64,000 nucleotides of DNA from Cupriavidus pauculus (GTDB taxonomy: Bacteria > Pseudomonadota > Gammaproteobacteria > Burkholderiales > Burkholderiaceae), in contig NZ_CP044065.1 in the NCBI RefSeq assembly GCF_008693385.1, positions 1,116,001 to 1,180,000 on the forward strand. Reading direction: 5' to 3'. The notes below the pieces were generated by a model. It made no database searches and had not been told where the DNA came from. It saw only the letters and a program-made list of their open reading frames with translations. Below are positions 47,955 to 57,156 of the stretch, one piece after another. A program made the translations under genes and the position numbers. Position 1 is the first letter of the stretch. The number at the start of each line of letters is the position of its first letter.

Positions 47955-48827
47955 TCAGCGCGACGCAGGCACGTCGGTGTCGCGCGCCACGCCTAGCTGG
48001 CCACGATAGCTGACCTCGCCGACCTGGCCCTCGGCGCCGAAGCTGCGTTCGCTGAAATCGAAGCGGCCATCGTGCCGCACGCGCAGCACCGTGCTGGCGC
48101 GCGTGCCATAGCTCGGCGAGCGGATAAACGCGGACGACAGCACCTTTTCCCATTCGAACGACACACCGGTCGAAGGGAGCTCCGAATCGAGCGCGCGATG
48201 GTCGTCGGCCAGCATCTGCAGATAGGGGTCCGCGCTCGCGCTCGCATCGCCGCGATCGGCCGCGAGCACTTCGCACATTGCGCCCACGCGGCTACGTACC
48301 TTGGGCCACGGCGTATCGAGCAGCGCGTTGGAAAGGCCATAGAGGCCCGGATCCAGCCGCTGCGGCTGGCGCGACGGCGAGCGGTTGCTGTACCACCAGA
48401 GCTCTTCCATATCGCTGGCCAGCAGGTTGAACCCGTTGTACATGCCGTGCGCCTGCGACAGGGCGTCCAGATAATCCTCGGGCGTCTGCTGGCCGCGCAG
48501 GAAGCGCGCCACGAGCTCGCCGCGCGAGCGCGCGTCCACGCGCTTTTCCGACGGCGCGCGATAGTTGGTCAGCGCCGCGAAGCGCGCGCCGCCATGGCGC
48601 CTGTCGCGCGACATGCGCGAGCGCACGGATCCATCGCCACTGGCAATGCCCATCCACGTCCCCGCGTCGCCGATCACCTCGGCCATGTCGCGTCCCGCCA
48701 GCACCTGCGGGGCATCCTGCCACCAGTGCGCGGGTGCGGCGGGGCGCGCATAGAACTCGTCGCGGTTGCCGGCAACCACCAGGGCATAGTCCGGGTGCGA
48801 TTGCCATGCGACCAGAATCAGGCACAT
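47955..48827 (-). CDS. NRDE family protein (TANGO2-like)
   Basis: Protein of 290 residues with the NRDE/TANGO2 fold. It opens MCLILVAW with the conserved Cys2, expected to be exposed after Met removal as in Ntn-type folds, and carries the namesake N-R-D-E at residues 21-24 (VAGNRDEFYARP), then GTWMGIA, LTNYRAP and YSNRSP motifs. Function in bacteria is poorly known; eukaryotic relatives affect heme and lipid handling. It lies downstream of the DUF4936 and YgfZ genes on the same strand (21 bp gap). Confidence 0.9.
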   Translation of the reverse strand: MCLILVAWQSHPDYALVVAGNRDEFYARPAAPAHWWQDAPQVLAGRDMAEVIGDAGTWMGIASGDGSVRSRMSRDRRHGGARFAALTNYRAPSEKRVDARSRGELVARFLRGQQTPEDYLDALSQAHGMYNGFNLLASDMEELWWYSNRSPSRQPQRLDPGLYGLSNALLDTPWPKVRSRVGAMCEVLAADRGDASASADPYLQMLADDHRALDSELPSTGVSFEWEKVLSSAFIRSPSYGTRASTVLRVRHDGRFDFSERSFGAEGQVGEVSYRGQLGVARDTDVPASR

Positions 48828-48848
48828 ATTGCTTCCTTTGCTTCGCTG

Positions 48849-49139
48849 CTACAGGATGTCCAGATCGATAAAACGCTCGGCGCGACGCTCGCCCTGAATA
48901 CAGCCGTCGAGTCCGCTTTGACGCCAGAGTCCGTCGAGCGTTGCATCGAATGCGGGCGGGACATCCGCATAACACTCCATCCACGTCTGCAGGCCATCCC
49001 GCGTCTCGGGCCTGCGCATGAGCGTACCACCAATCCCCGTCGCCTCGGCCACGGTCTCCATCCAGCGATGCCAGCGCGGCAACGCATCGGCCGCGTAGTC
49101 GTCCGCCACGCGGAAGTAAACGAACAGATGATCGCTCAT
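48849..49139 (-). CDS. DUF4936-type small protein
   Basis: Protein of 96 residues, no signal peptide. It starts MSDHLFVYFRV and contains paired aromatic/charged motifs (PRWHRWMETV; TWMECYADVP) consistent with the DUF4936 family found in Burkholderiales, which resembles small ferredoxin-like-fold proteins. No function is established. It sits 25 bp after ygfZ and 21 bp before the NRDE gene; a shared role with the YgfZ folate/Fe-S protein is only suggested by position. Confidence 0.75.
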   Translation of the reverse strand: MSDHLFVYFRVADDYAADALPRWHRWMETVAEATGIGGTLMRRPETRDGLQTWMECYADVPPAFDATLDGLWRQSGLDGCIQGERRAERFIDLDIL

Positions 49140-49164
49140 GCCCTGGCTCCCGTGTGGCGCAGCC

Positions 49165-50169
49165 TTACGATTGGGCGTCGTTTGGCAGCGGGACTTCGTA
49201 CGGCAACGCACGCGTGACCACCGGGCTGCCGCCGACCGCGCCGAGCCGCATCTCGCCAGCCGCCGCGTCGATCTTGAGTTCGGCCAGCCCATCCCATCCG
49301 CCCTCGGGCGAAGCGGTCGCGTTGACGATCATGCCGCACGGCTGCTCGGCGTCCTCGGGACGGTAGATCTCGGTGGCCGGCGCTGGCGCGGCGCCTTCGC
49401 CATGCACGCGCCACATGCGGCGCTTGAGCGTGCCGCGATACTGGCTGCGCGCCACGACTTCCTGCCCCGGATAGCAGCCCTTGCGGAAATTCACGCCGCC
49501 GATCAATTCGAAGTTGATCATCTGCGGTACGAATTGTTCCTGCGTGGCCGTGACGATGCGCGGGATACCGGCTGCGATATCGAGCCAGTCCCAGACTTCG
49601 GCATCGGCCGGCGCGAGCGTGGCCGCCAGCGTGGCAAGTACCGCGTCCGCGCGTTCGGCCGGCACCGCGAGCTGCCAGCGCGGCTGCGCGGCGCCGTCGG
49701 GCAGGCGGATCACGGTCGTGCCATCGGCCGCGGCCGCGGCCAGCGGGGCCAGCGGTGCGGGCAGCCCGGCGGCGGCCAGCGCCTCGGCGGCCTTCGGGCC
49801 GGCCACGCCGAGCAGGCGATAGGCGGCCGATGCGTCGGCAAGCTTCGCCTTCGCGCGCAGCACGAACATCGTCAGGCGCTTCTGGATCGCGGGCTGGATA
49901 TCGGCCGACAGTTGCAGCACGATGCCTTCCGCATCGCGCCACGTGAGAAAGCTGGCCTGCAGCCGGCCCTTGGGCGAGCAGTAACCGGCCAGCCGCGCAT
50001 CGGCGGCGGACAGGTCTTCCGTGGCGTTGGTCAGCTGGGCGTGCAGGAACGTGCCGGCATCGTCGCCGGTCACGCGGATCAGGCCGATGCCGGCGATGGG
50101 TGCGACGATACCGGTGGTGCGCAGGGCGTCCACGCTGGACGAGAGAGACGGGTTGGCGTTGGCTGTCAT
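49165..50169 (-). CDS. ygfZ: Folate-binding protein YgfZ/GcvT-like
   Basis: Tetrahydrofolate-dependent protein of 334 residues needed for maintenance of certain Fe-S enzymes (MiaB etc. in E. coli). The diagnostic K-G-C-Y-x-G-Q-E motif is present (NFRKGCYPGQEVVAR), as are the folate-pocket segments (GFL-type DAGTFLHAQLTN; QMINFELIGGVNF). An upstream in-frame extension to 50235 is rejected because the ATG at 50169 fits the family N-terminus. Divergent from mltG across a 206-bp gap, a usual neighbourhood in betaproteobacteria. Confidence 0.95.
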   Translation of the reverse strand: MTANANPSLSSSVDALRTTGIVAPIAGIGLIRVTGDDAGTFLHAQLTNATEDLSAADARLAGYCSPKGRLQASFLTWRDAEGIVLQLSADIQPAIQKRLTMFVLRAKAKLADASAAYRLLGVAGPKAAEALAAAGLPAPLAPLAAAAADGTTVIRLPDGAAQPRWQLAVPAERADAVLATLAATLAPADAEVWDWLDIAAGIPRIVTATQEQFVPQMINFELIGGVNFRKGCYPGQEVVARSQYRGTLKRRMWRVHGEGAAPAPATEIYRPEDAEQPCGMIVNATASPEGGWDGLAELKIDAAAGEMRLGAVGGSPVVTRALPYEVPLPNDAQS

Positions 50170-50313
50170 GCGATAGGAGTGAATATCTTTGGCGCCCTCG
50201 GCATATGGGGACGGCGATGCTTCGCGGCAAGCCACGGGTCATCCGGCGGCATGGACGGGCGGCACGGGCGATGGATGTGGCGTGATGGGCTCGTGAGGGC
50301 TCAAGGCTCCCGG

Positions 50314-50319
50314 TATTAT
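50314..50319 (+). promoter_or_regulatory. Possible -10 element (TATTAT) for the mltG operon
   Basis: An AT-rich TATTATA stands out in GC-rich sequence about 57 bp before the mltG start; a weak -35 (TCGTGA, 50291-50296) lies 17 bp upstream. The same gap must also hold the ygfZ promoter. Confidence 0.3.
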
Positions 50320-50375
50320 ATGGGCCTTGCGCCATGTCGGCCGGCCGCGCGCGAACCCGACCCGCCGGTAGGGAC

Positions 50376-51398
50376 ATGACGGAACCATCGCCCCACGCAT
50401 CAATGAAACGCTTCTTTTTACGCCTCGTCGGGCTCCTTGTCATCGTGGCGCTCGCCGCCGCGGGCGGCTTCGCCTGGTGGGCACACCAGCCCCTGACGCT
50501 CGCCACCTCGCCGGTCGAGGTCGTCATCAAGCCCAATTCCAGCGTCGTCAGCGTCGGCCGCCAGGTCCAGCGCGGCGGCGTGCCGATCGATGCGCGCCTG
50601 TTCATCCTGCTGGCCCGGATCACGGGGCAGGGCGCGAGCCTCAAGGCGGGCGGCTACCAGTTCGAGTCCGGCGTGACGCCGCTCGACGTGCTCGACAAGC
50701 TCGCGCGCGGCGAGGTCACGCACTATGTGGTCACGGTCATCGAGGGCTGGGAGTTCCGCAAGATGCGCGCGGCCGTCGACGCCAACCCGGCCCTGCGCCA
50801 CGACACCACGGGCATGTCCGACGCGGACCTGATGAAAGCCATCGGCGCCGAGGAAACGTCGCCGGAGGGCATGTTCTTCCCCGATACCTACCTGTTCGCG
50901 CGCGGCAGCAGCGACGTGGAACTGTATCGGCACGCCTATCGCGCGATGCAGAAGCGCCTGGCCGATGCGTGGAATGCCCGCGCGCCGGACCTGCCGTACA
51001 AGACGCCCTACGAGGCGCTGATCATGGCCTCCATCGTCGAGAAGGAGACCGGGCAGGCCGTCGAGCGGCCGATGATCGCGGCGGTGTTCGTCAACCGGCT
51101 GCGCAAGAACATGATGCTGCAGACCGACCCGACCGTGATCTACGGCGTGGGCGAGAAGTTCGACGGCAACCTCCGCAAGCGGGACCTGCAGACCGACACC
51201 CCTTACAATACGTACACGCGCGCCGGCCTGCCGCCGACGCCGATCGCGCTGCCGGGTCTGGCCTCGCTGGCCGCGGCCACCGCGCCGGCCCCGTCGGATG
51301 CGCTGTATTTCGTGGCGCGCGGCGACGGCAGCAGCCATTTCTCCAATTCGCTACCCGAACACAATCGCGCGGTCGACAAGTACCAGCGCGGCAAATAA
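50376..51398 (+). CDS. mltG: Endolytic murein transglycosylase MltG
   Basis: Inner-membrane lytic transglycosylase that cuts nascent peptidoglycan strands, about 340 residues. After a short cytoplasmic tail comes one transmembrane helix ([23 protein letters not shown]), a LysM-like subdomain and the YceG catalytic domain: [21 protein letters not shown] with the catalytic Glu, and [10 protein letters not shown]. Start at 50376 has AGGGA upstream; the ATG at 50403, directly before the membrane helix, is an alternative. First gene of a run that continues with tmk (8-bp gap). Confidence 0.94.
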   Translation: MTEPSPHASMKRFFLRLVGLLVIVALAAAGGFAWWAHQPLTLATSPVEVVIKPNSSVVSVGRQVQRGGVPIDARLFILLARITGQGASLKAGGYQFESGVTPLDVLDKLARGEVTHYVVTVIEGWEFRKMRAAVDANPALRHDTTGMSDADLMKAIGAEETSPEGMFFPDTYLFARGSSDVELYRHAYRAMQKRLADAWNARAPDLPYKTPYEALIMASIVEKETGQAVERPMIAAVFVNRLRKNMMLQTDPTVIYGVGEKFDGNLRKRDLQTDTPYNTYTRAGLPPTPIALPGLASLAAATAPAPSDALYFVARGDGSSHFSNSLPEHNRAVDKYQRGK

Positions 51399-51405
51399 CA
51401 CGTCC

Positions 51406-52047
51406 ATGCGCGACACCCATCCACCACGCGGAAAATTCATCACCTTCGAGGGCATCGACGGCGCGGGCAAGAGCACCCATATCGACTGGGTGGCGCAGCG
51501 CCTGCGCGCGCGGCCCGGCGCGACGCCCGTGGTGACCACGCGCGAGCCGGGCGGCACCCCCCTCGGCGAAGACCTGCGCGCGCTGCTGCTGCATCGGAAG
51601 ATGGACCTCGAGACCGAGGCGCTGCTGATGTTCGCGTCGCGCCGCGAGCATATCGCCGAGGTCATCGCGCCCGCGCTCGCGCGCGGGGACTGGGTCATCT
51701 CGGACCGCTTCACCGACGCCACGTTCGCCTATCAGGGCGGCGGCCGGGGCCTGCCCACGGCACGGCTCGAGGTGCTGGAGCAGTGGGTGCAGGGCGACCT
51801 GCAGCCCGATCTGACGCTGCTGTTCGACGTGCCGCTGGAAACCGCCAGCGAGCGTCTGGCCGGCGCGCGGGCCCCCGACAAGTTCGAGGCCGAGTCGCGC
51901 GCGTTCTTCGAGCGGACCCGCGCGGAGTATCTGCGCCGCGCCGCGCAGTCGCCCGGGCGGTTCCGCGTGATCGACGCCACGCGGACCATCGAGGCCATTC
52001 GTGACGAGCTTGAGAACATTGTTGCGGAATTTATTGCAACGCCTTGA
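51406..52047 (+). CDS. tmk: Thymidylate kinase
   Basis: Phosphorylates dTMP to dTDP; 213 residues. P-loop GIDGAGKST (16-24), the substrate DR(Y/F) region as [13 protein letters not shown], and the [12 protein letters not shown] segment typical of thymidylate kinases are present. Placed 8 bp after mltG and before holB, the common bacterial order. Confidence 0.97.
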   Translation: MRDTHPPRGKFITFEGIDGAGKSTHIDWVAQRLRARPGATPVVTTREPGGTPLGEDLRALLLHRKMDLETEALLMFASRREHIAEVIAPALARGDWVISDRFTDATFAYQGGGRGLPTARLEVLEQWVQGDLQPDLTLLFDVPLETASERLAGARAPDKFEAESRAFFERTRAEYLRRAAQSPGRFRVIDATRTIEAIRDELENIVAEFIATP

Positions 52048-52080
52048 TTTGGAACGCGTATATTGCTGTTGTGATATTGA

Positions 52081-52107
52081 CCTCATGCCGTGGCAAGACA
52101 CATGAGG
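52081..52107. other. Hairpin in the tmk-holB gap
   Basis: CCTCATG (52081-52087) pairs exactly with CATGAGG (52101-52107) around a 13-nt loop. The 86-bp gap is AT-richer than its surroundings and also has promoter-like hexamers (TATATT at 52060-52065, TTGGAA at 52050-52055). It may be an attenuator, operator or holB leader element; no U-tract follows. Confidence 0.35.
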
Positions 52108-52133
52108 AAACCTCGCTAACCCACTGAACCGCA

Positions 52134-53153
52134 ATGCTTTATCCCTGGCAACGAGAAGACTGGCAACGGCTTGCCGCGTTACGCGACAGGCTGCCCCATG
52201 CGTTGCTGCTGCACGGCCAGCAAGGCATCGGCAAGCGTGACCTCGCGCTGCATTTCGCGCAGGGGCTGCTCTGCGAGACGCCGCGGGCCGACGGCCAGCC
52301 GTGCGGGACCTGCGGCGCGTGCCACTGGTTCAGCCAGGGCAATCACCCCGATTTCTCGGTGGTCCGGCCGGAGGCCCTCGAAGGCGGCGCCGAGGGCGAC
52401 GGCGACGCCGAGGGCGGCGGCAAGAAGAAGGCGCCGAGCAAGATCATCCGCATGGAGCAGGTGCGCGCGCTGATCGAGGCCGTGGGCGTCGGTACGCACC
52501 GCGCGGGCCTGCGCGTGGTCGTGGTCTATCCGCTCGATGCCTTGCAGACCGAAGGCGCCAACGCGCTGCTGAAGACGCTCGAGGAACCGCCGCCATCGAC
52601 GGTGTTCCTGCTGGTGACGGACCGGCTGGACCGCGTGCTGCCGACGATCCTGTCGCGCTGCCGCCAGTTCGGCGTGACGCGGCCCACGCACGAGCAGGCG
52701 CTGGCCTGGCTCGGCAGCCAGGGCGTGGCCGATGCCGAGGCGCAACTTGCGCTGGCCGGCGGCTCCCCGCTGACCGCGCTGCACGCCGCCGAGGCCGAGG
52801 AACAGCCGCTGCAGCGCTGGCTGGTCGGGCAGCTTGCGGCCGGCGCCGCGTTCGATGCGCTGTCTGCGGCAGATCAACTGCAGAAGCTTCCGGTGCCCGC
52901 CGTGCTTGGCATCCTGCAGCGCTGGACGTACGATCTGCTGGCATCGCAGCTGGATGTCGCCGGCAAGCCGGGCGCGCGGTACTTTCCGAAGGAGCGCGCC
53001 GCGCTGGCGCGCTGCGCGCAGGCGACGGACGCGTATCGCCTGCAGGGGTTTGCGGCGCGGCTCGTGAGCCATCGCCGCAACGAAAATCACCCGCTGGCAG
53101 CGAGGCTGGTGATGGAATCGGTGTTTCTCGACTACCGGCAGCTGTTCCGGTAG
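52134..53153 (+). CDS. holB: DNA polymerase III subunit delta'
   Basis: Clamp-loader subunit of 339 residues. GQQGIGKR (28-35) is the degenerate P-loop, the four zinc cysteines are C47, C57, C60 and C63 (QPCGTCGACHW), and the SRC arginine-finger motif occurs as LSRCRQF. A Gly/Glu/Asp/Lys-rich insert at about residues 82-100 (EGGAEGDGDAEGGGKKK) interrupts the AAA+ domain, longer than in E. coli HolB. It works with DnaX and HolA to load the β clamp. Confidence 0.95.
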   Translation: MLYPWQREDWQRLAALRDRLPHALLLHGQQGIGKRDLALHFAQGLLCETPRADGQPCGTCGACHWFSQGNHPDFSVVRPEALEGGAEGDGDAEGGGKKKAPSKIIRMEQVRALIEAVGVGTHRAGLRVVVVYPLDALQTEGANALLKTLEEPPPSTVFLLVTDRLDRVLPTILSRCRQFGVTRPTHEQALAWLGSQGVADAEAQLALAGGSPLTALHAAEAEEQPLQRWLVGQLAAGAAFDALSAADQLQKLPVPAVLGILQRWTYDLLASQLDVAGKPGARYFPKERAALARCAQATDAYRLQGFAARLVSHRRNENHPLAARLVMESVFLDYRQLFR

Positions 53154-53205
53154 GCGTCTATCCATATAGGCCGCACAAAGCGGCCAGCCATAACCTGGGG
53201 TCAAG

Positions 53206-53637
53206 ATGAATACAGCAGTCACGGGGGCGCAGCCACGCCCGACGGCGGCACCGGCAACGCCCGCGGCATCCGCCGCAGGGCCGGCCACCACGCCCGGCAG
53301 CGCATCGCGGCCGAACGTGCTGTCGCTGTCGATCAAGGATCAGGCGGGCCTGTACGCCGCGTATATGCCGTTCCTGTCGCGCGGCGGCATCTTCGTGCCG
53401 TCGAACCGGCCGTTCCGGCTCGGCGAGCAGGTGTTCCTCGTGCTGTCGCTGCTGGATCGCCAGAAATTCCAGGTGGCCGGTGAGGTGGCGTGGATCACGC
53501 CGGCCGGCACGCCGTTGAAGACGCCGGGGGTCGGCGTGCATCTGCCCGACGACGACAATGGCCGCAACCTCAAGCGCGCGGTCGAGGAGATCCTCGGCAA
53601 GGCCATCGAGTCCGGGCGACCGACGCAGACCTTGTGA
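53206..53637 (+). CDS. PilZ domain protein (type IV pilus PilZ-like)
   Basis: Protein of 143 residues. A disordered Ala/Pro/Thr-rich stretch (1-36) precedes a PilZ barrel beginning NVLSLSIKDQAGLYAAYMPF, followed by GGIFVPSNRPFRLGEQVFL. The c-di-GMP motif RxxxR is not in place, as in canonical P. aeruginosa PilZ, which acts in pilus assembly through protein contacts rather than ligand binding. The position after holB and before tatD matches that PilZ's gene neighbourhood. Confidence 0.88.
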   Translation: MNTAVTGAQPRPTAAPATPAASAAGPATTPGSASRPNVLSLSIKDQAGLYAAYMPFLSRGGIFVPSNRPFRLGEQVFLVLSLLDRQKFQVAGEVAWITPAGTPLKTPGVGVHLPDDDNGRNLKRAVEEILGKAIESGRPTQTL

Positions 53638-53686
53638 AGCGTGCTGAGACGTAACATCAAGTTCGATCGATAGGTTTCTGTTTTTT

Positions 53687-54205
53687 ATGAGCATTCCAGG
53701 ATTTACGCTGCGACTCGCGCAGCGCGGGGATCTGCCCGGCATCGTTGCCATCTACAACAGCACGGTGCCGTCGCGCATGGTGACCGCCGATACCGAACCG
53801 GTGTCGGTGGCTTCGCGCGAGGCGTGGTTCGACGCCCATCTGCCCGAACGCCGCCCGCTATGGGTGTGCGAGGACGCCGAGGGCCGCATGGCCGGCTGGA
53901 TCAGCTTCTCCGACTTCTATGGGCGCCCCGCGTACGGCGGCACCGCGGAAGTCTCGATCTACCTCGATGAGACGCAGCGCGGGCACGGGCTGGGCCGCTA
54001 TCTGCTCGAGGCCGCGATTGCCCATGCGCCGCAGCTCGGCGTCAGCACGCTGCTGGGGTTTATCTTCGGCCACAACGAACCGAGCCTGCGGCTGTTCGCG
54101 CGCTACGGCTTCGAGCGCTGGGGCGCGCTGCCGCGCGTGGCCGTGCTCGATGGGGTCGATCGCGATCTGATCATCGTGGGCCGCCGGCTCAACGAACAGG
54201 GCTGA
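53687..54205 (+). CDS. GNAT N-acetyltransferase (phosphinothricin acetyltransferase-like)
   Basis: Acetyltransferase of 172 residues. LRLAQRGDLPGIVAIYNSTV is the usual N-terminal strand-helix, EVSIYLDETQRGHGLGRYLL the acetyl-CoA loop (R-G-H-G-L-G), and HNEPSLRLFARYGFERWG the closing motif. The subgroup acetylates small amines such as phosphinothricin or methionine sulfoximine; the acceptor here is unknown. It lies between pilZ and tatD with an 11-bp gap to tatD, an insertion in the usual block. Confidence 0.88.
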   Translation: MSIPGFTLRLAQRGDLPGIVAIYNSTVPSRMVTADTEPVSVASREAWFDAHLPERRPLWVCEDAEGRMAGWISFSDFYGRPAYGGTAEVSIYLDETQRGHGLGRYLLEAAIAHAPQLGVSTLLGFIFGHNEPSLRLFARYGFERWGALPRVAVLDGVDRDLIIVGRRLNEQG

Positions 54206-54215
54206 GGACAATTCC

Positions 54216-55010
54216 ATGTTCGTCGATTCCCACTGCCATATCGATTTTCCCGACTTCGCCGACCGGCTGCCGCAGCTGCTCGAGAACATGCGCGCCAATC
54301 AGGTCACGCATGCGCTGTGCATCTCGGTGACGCTGGAAGACTTTCCGCGCGTGCTCGCGCTCGCGGAGCAGCATCCGAACCTGTATGCATCGGTCGGCGT
54401 CCATCCCGATCACGAGGAGGGCGAGGATCCGACGCTGGAGCGCCTGGTCACGCTGTCGAACCATCCGCGCGTGGTCGGTACCGGCGAGACCGGGCTCGAC
54501 TACTACCGCCTGAATGGCCGGACGATCGCGGACATGGAATGGCAGCGGGAGCGGTTTCGCACCCATATCCGCGCCGCGCGCCAGACGCGCAAGCCGCTGA
54601 TCATCCATACGCGTTCCTCGGCCGACGACACGCTGCGCGTGATGCGCGAAGAGAATGCCGGCGAGGTCGGCGGCGTGATGCACTGCTTTACCGAGACCTG
54701 GGAGATCGCGCGCCAGTCGCTCGATGAAGGATTCCATATCTCGTTCTCGGGCATCGTCACGTTCAAGAGCGCGGCCGATCTGCAGGAAACCGCGCGCAAG
54801 GTGCCGCTCGAACGCATGCTGATCGAGACCGATTCGCCGTATCTGGCGCCCGTGCCGTACCGCGGCAAGACCAACGAGCCCGCCTGGGTACGCCACGTGG
54901 GCGAATTTATCGCCAAACTGCGCGGCATTCCCGTCGAGCAGGTGGCTGAACAGACGACGGAGAATTTCTTCAATCTGTTCAAGCATATAGACAGGAAAGC
55001 TCATGTTTGA
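54216..55010 (+). CDS. tatD: TatD family metal-dependent hydrolase (YcfH-like)
   Basis: TIM-barrel metallohydrolase of 264 residues. Metal ligands: H6 and H8 (DSHCHID), Glu of GTGETGLDYY, the His of IIHTRSSADDT and GVMHCFTE, and Asp of IETDSPYLAPVPYRGK. TatD proteins act as 3'-5' DNA exonucleases and D-aminoacyl-tRNA/quality-control enzymes in various bacteria; YcfH-type substrate unclear. Its end overlaps the ankyrin gene start by 8 bp, so they are translationally coupled. Confidence 0.94.
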   Translation: MFVDSHCHIDFPDFADRLPQLLENMRANQVTHALCISVTLEDFPRVLALAEQHPNLYASVGVHPDHEEGEDPTLERLVTLSNHPRVVGTGETGLDYYRLNGRTIADMEWQRERFRTHIRAARQTRKPLIIHTRSSADDTLRVMREENAGEVGGVMHCFTETWEIARQSLDEGFHISFSGIVTFKSAADLQETARKVPLERMLIETDSPYLAPVPYRGKTNEPAWVRHVGEFIAKLRGIPVEQVAEQTTENFFNLFKHIDRKAHV

Positions 55011-55713
55011 TGTGAAGTTTATTCGCCATGCCGCCGGTGCCAGTGTGGCCGTCGCCGCGCTGACGCTGGCCGGCTGCGCCGTGGCCACGCCCGCGTCCGA
55101 CATGCGCAAGGCCGTGGAATTCGACGACGCGAACACCGTGCAAAAGCTGATTTCGCGCGGCGTGGATCCGAACCTCGTCGACGATCGCGGCAATCCGATG
55201 CTCGTGGTGGCGCTGCGGGAGAAGTCGAAGAAGGCGGCCGCGGCGCTGATCAAGGCGAAGAACATCGATTTCGACAAGACCAATCCGGCTGGCGAGAACG
55301 CGCTGATGATGGCCGCGCTGCAGGGGGACCTCGACTCGATCAAGCTGATGGTCGATGGGCAGGAAGCCGAGATCAACAAGAAGGGCTGGGCGCCGCTGCA
55401 CTATGCGGCGACGAACGGCCATAACGACGTGGTGAAATACCTCGTCGACCATGCGGCCTATATCGATGCGGAGAGCCCGAACGGGTCCACGCCGCTGATG
55501 ATGGCGGCGCGCGGCGGCCATATCGAGACGGTCAAACTGCTGCTGGACGAGGGCGCGGACATGCGCCTCAAGAACCAGCAGGGGATGAACGTGATCGACT
55601 TCGCGCTGCTGTACAACCAGAAGGAAATCGCGGACGGCCTGCGGTCGCGGTGGGTCAAGCTCTACAACACCGAGCCTCCGGCGCCGGTCAAGCCCGCGCC
55701 GCCCAGGCAGTAA
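55003..55713 (+). CDS. Ankyrin-repeat lipoprotein
   Basis: Secreted protein of 236 residues. The N-terminal signal carries a lipobox (TLAGCAVA) with a lipidated Cys. At least four ankyrin repeats follow: (1) SRGVDPNLVDDRGNPMLVVAL, (2) TNPAGENALMMAALQGDLDS, (3) NKKGWAPLHYAATNGHNDVV, (4) SPNGSTPLMMAARGGHIETV, then a weaker fifth and a Pro-rich tail. Ankyrins mediate protein contacts in the periplasm; the partner is unknown. It overlaps tatD by 8 bp, giving a fixed two-gene unit. Tail-to-tail with egtB. Confidence 0.88.
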   Translation: MFDVKFIRHAAGASVAVAALTLAGCAVATPASDMRKAVEFDDANTVQKLISRGVDPNLVDDRGNPMLVVALREKSKKAAAALIKAKNIDFDKTNPAGENALMMAALQGDLDSIKLMVDGQEAEINKKGWAPLHYAATNGHNDVVKYLVDHAAYIDAESPNGSTPLMMAARGGHIETVKLLLDEGADMRLKNQQGMNVIDFALLYNQKEIADGLRSRWVKLYNTEPPAPVKPAPPRQ

Positions 55714-55722
55714 GCCTGCGGC

Positions 55723-57036
55723 TCAGATATCGTCCGCCAGCCGGACACCGGTAAATTGCCAGCGCTGGTGGGGGTAGAAAAAGTTGCGATAGGTCGCGCG
55801 GATATGGGACTCGGGCGTGACGCACGACCCGCCGCGCAGCACCATCTGGCTGCTCATGAACTTGCCGTTGTACTCGCCGACCGCGCCAGCGCTCGGACGG
55901 AAGCCCGGATACGGCAGGTAGGCGCTGGCCGTCCATTCCCATACGTCGCCGAACATCTGGCGCAGCACGCCCGACGTGTTCTGGCGGTCCGGCAGCGGCC
56001 GCAGCGCGTGGCCTTCGACGAAATTGCCGGTCGGCGGCAGGTTGCGTACCGCGTGCTCCCATTCGGCCTCGGTCGGCAGGCGGCGTTCCGCCCAGCGCGC
56101 GAACGCATCGGCCTCGAAGAAGCTCACATGCGTGACGGGGCTGTCGGGATCGACGGGCTGCATCCCATGCAGCGTCATCTGCCACCACGTGCCTTCCCGT
56201 TCTTCCCAGTACGCGGGCCCCTGGATGCCGTGGTCGCAGACCCAGCGCCAGCCATCGGACAGCCATAGCCCGGCGCTCTGGTAGCCGCCGTCCTCGATAA
56301 ACTCGAACCACTGGCGGTTGCTGACCGGATGCGAGCTCAGCTGGTACGGCTGCAGCAGCACGTTGTGGCGCGGGCCTTCACAATCGAACGCAAAGCCGTC
56401 GCCGCCATGGCCGATGGCCACCACGCCGCCCGTAAAGCGGATCCACTCGGGGGCGGGACGCGGGTCGGCGATGACCGGGGCCGGTACGGCCGCCGCGTAC
56501 GCGGGACGCAGGGGGTTCTGCGCGAACAGATGGAGGATGTCCGTCAGCAGCAATTCCTGATGCTGCTGCTCGTGATGGAGCCCGAGCGTGACGAGCGCGG
56601 CTTCCTCGTCGGTCTGGGCGTCGGCGAGCAGCGCCAGCATGGCCTCATCGACGGCCTCGCGGTAGGCGAGGATCTCGTCGAGCGACGGCCGCGTCAGCAG
56701 GCCGCGCTTCGGGCGCGGGTGGCGCGCGCCCACGGCCTCGTAATACGAATTGAATAGAAAGCGGTACTGCGGATCGACGGGTTCATAGTCCGGGATGCGC
56801 GCGGCCAGCACGAATTCCTCGAAGAACCAGGTCGTATGGGCCAGATGCCATTTGGCGGGGCTGGCGTCGTCCATGGACTGCACCGTGGCATCGGCATCCG
56901 ACAGATCGGCGACGAGGGCCTCCGTGGCGGCGCGCACATTGCGATACTGCGCGGGCAGCGCGGGTTCCTGAGGCGGGTGGTGCAGGGGATTGCGATGAGG
57001 GTGTTCGGCCGCGGCAGGCAGCAGGGCTGAGGTCAT
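55723..57036 (-). CDS. egtB: Ergothioneine biosynthesis sulfoxide synthase EgtB
   Basis: Non-heme iron enzyme that forms the C-S bond of ergothioneine, 437 residues. The DinB-like domain provides likely iron ligands H67 (HLAHTTWFFEEF) and the H155-x3-H159 pair (LHHEQQHQELL). The C-terminal formylglycine-generating-enzyme-like domain has THVSFFEADAFARWAERRLPTEAEWEHA and DVWEWTASAYLPYPGF. The start at 57036 is preferred over 57075. No methyltransferase EgtD gene is in the window, although EgtD makes the hercynine substrate. It may lie elsewhere. Confidence 0.93.
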   Translation of the reverse strand: MTSALLPAAAEHPHRNPLHHPPQEPALPAQYRNVRAATEALVADLSDADATVQSMDDASPAKWHLAHTTWFFEEFVLAARIPDYEPVDPQYRFLFNSYYEAVGARHPRPKRGLLTRPSLDEILAYREAVDEAMLALLADAQTDEEAALVTLGLHHEQQHQELLLTDILHLFAQNPLRPAYAAAVPAPVIADPRPAPEWIRFTGGVVAIGHGGDGFAFDCEGPRHNVLLQPYQLSSHPVSNRQWFEFIEDGGYQSAGLWLSDGWRWVCDHGIQGPAYWEEREGTWWQMTLHGMQPVDPDSPVTHVSFFEADAFARWAERRLPTEAEWEHAVRNLPPTGNFVEGHALRPLPDRQNTSGVLRQMFGDVWEWTASAYLPYPGFRPSAGAVGEYNGKFMSSQMVLRGGSCVTPESHIRATYRNFFYPHQRWQFTGVRLADDI

Positions 57037-57156
57037 GCAGGCTCCCGGGTTTCGGACTGGATTCCGAACCATCATAGTCTCGAACGCGCGCTGCGGCGAG
57101 CGGCGGGGATCCGGCTATGGCTGTAGGAGGATGCTGACGCGGAGGGGATGGGTCTC

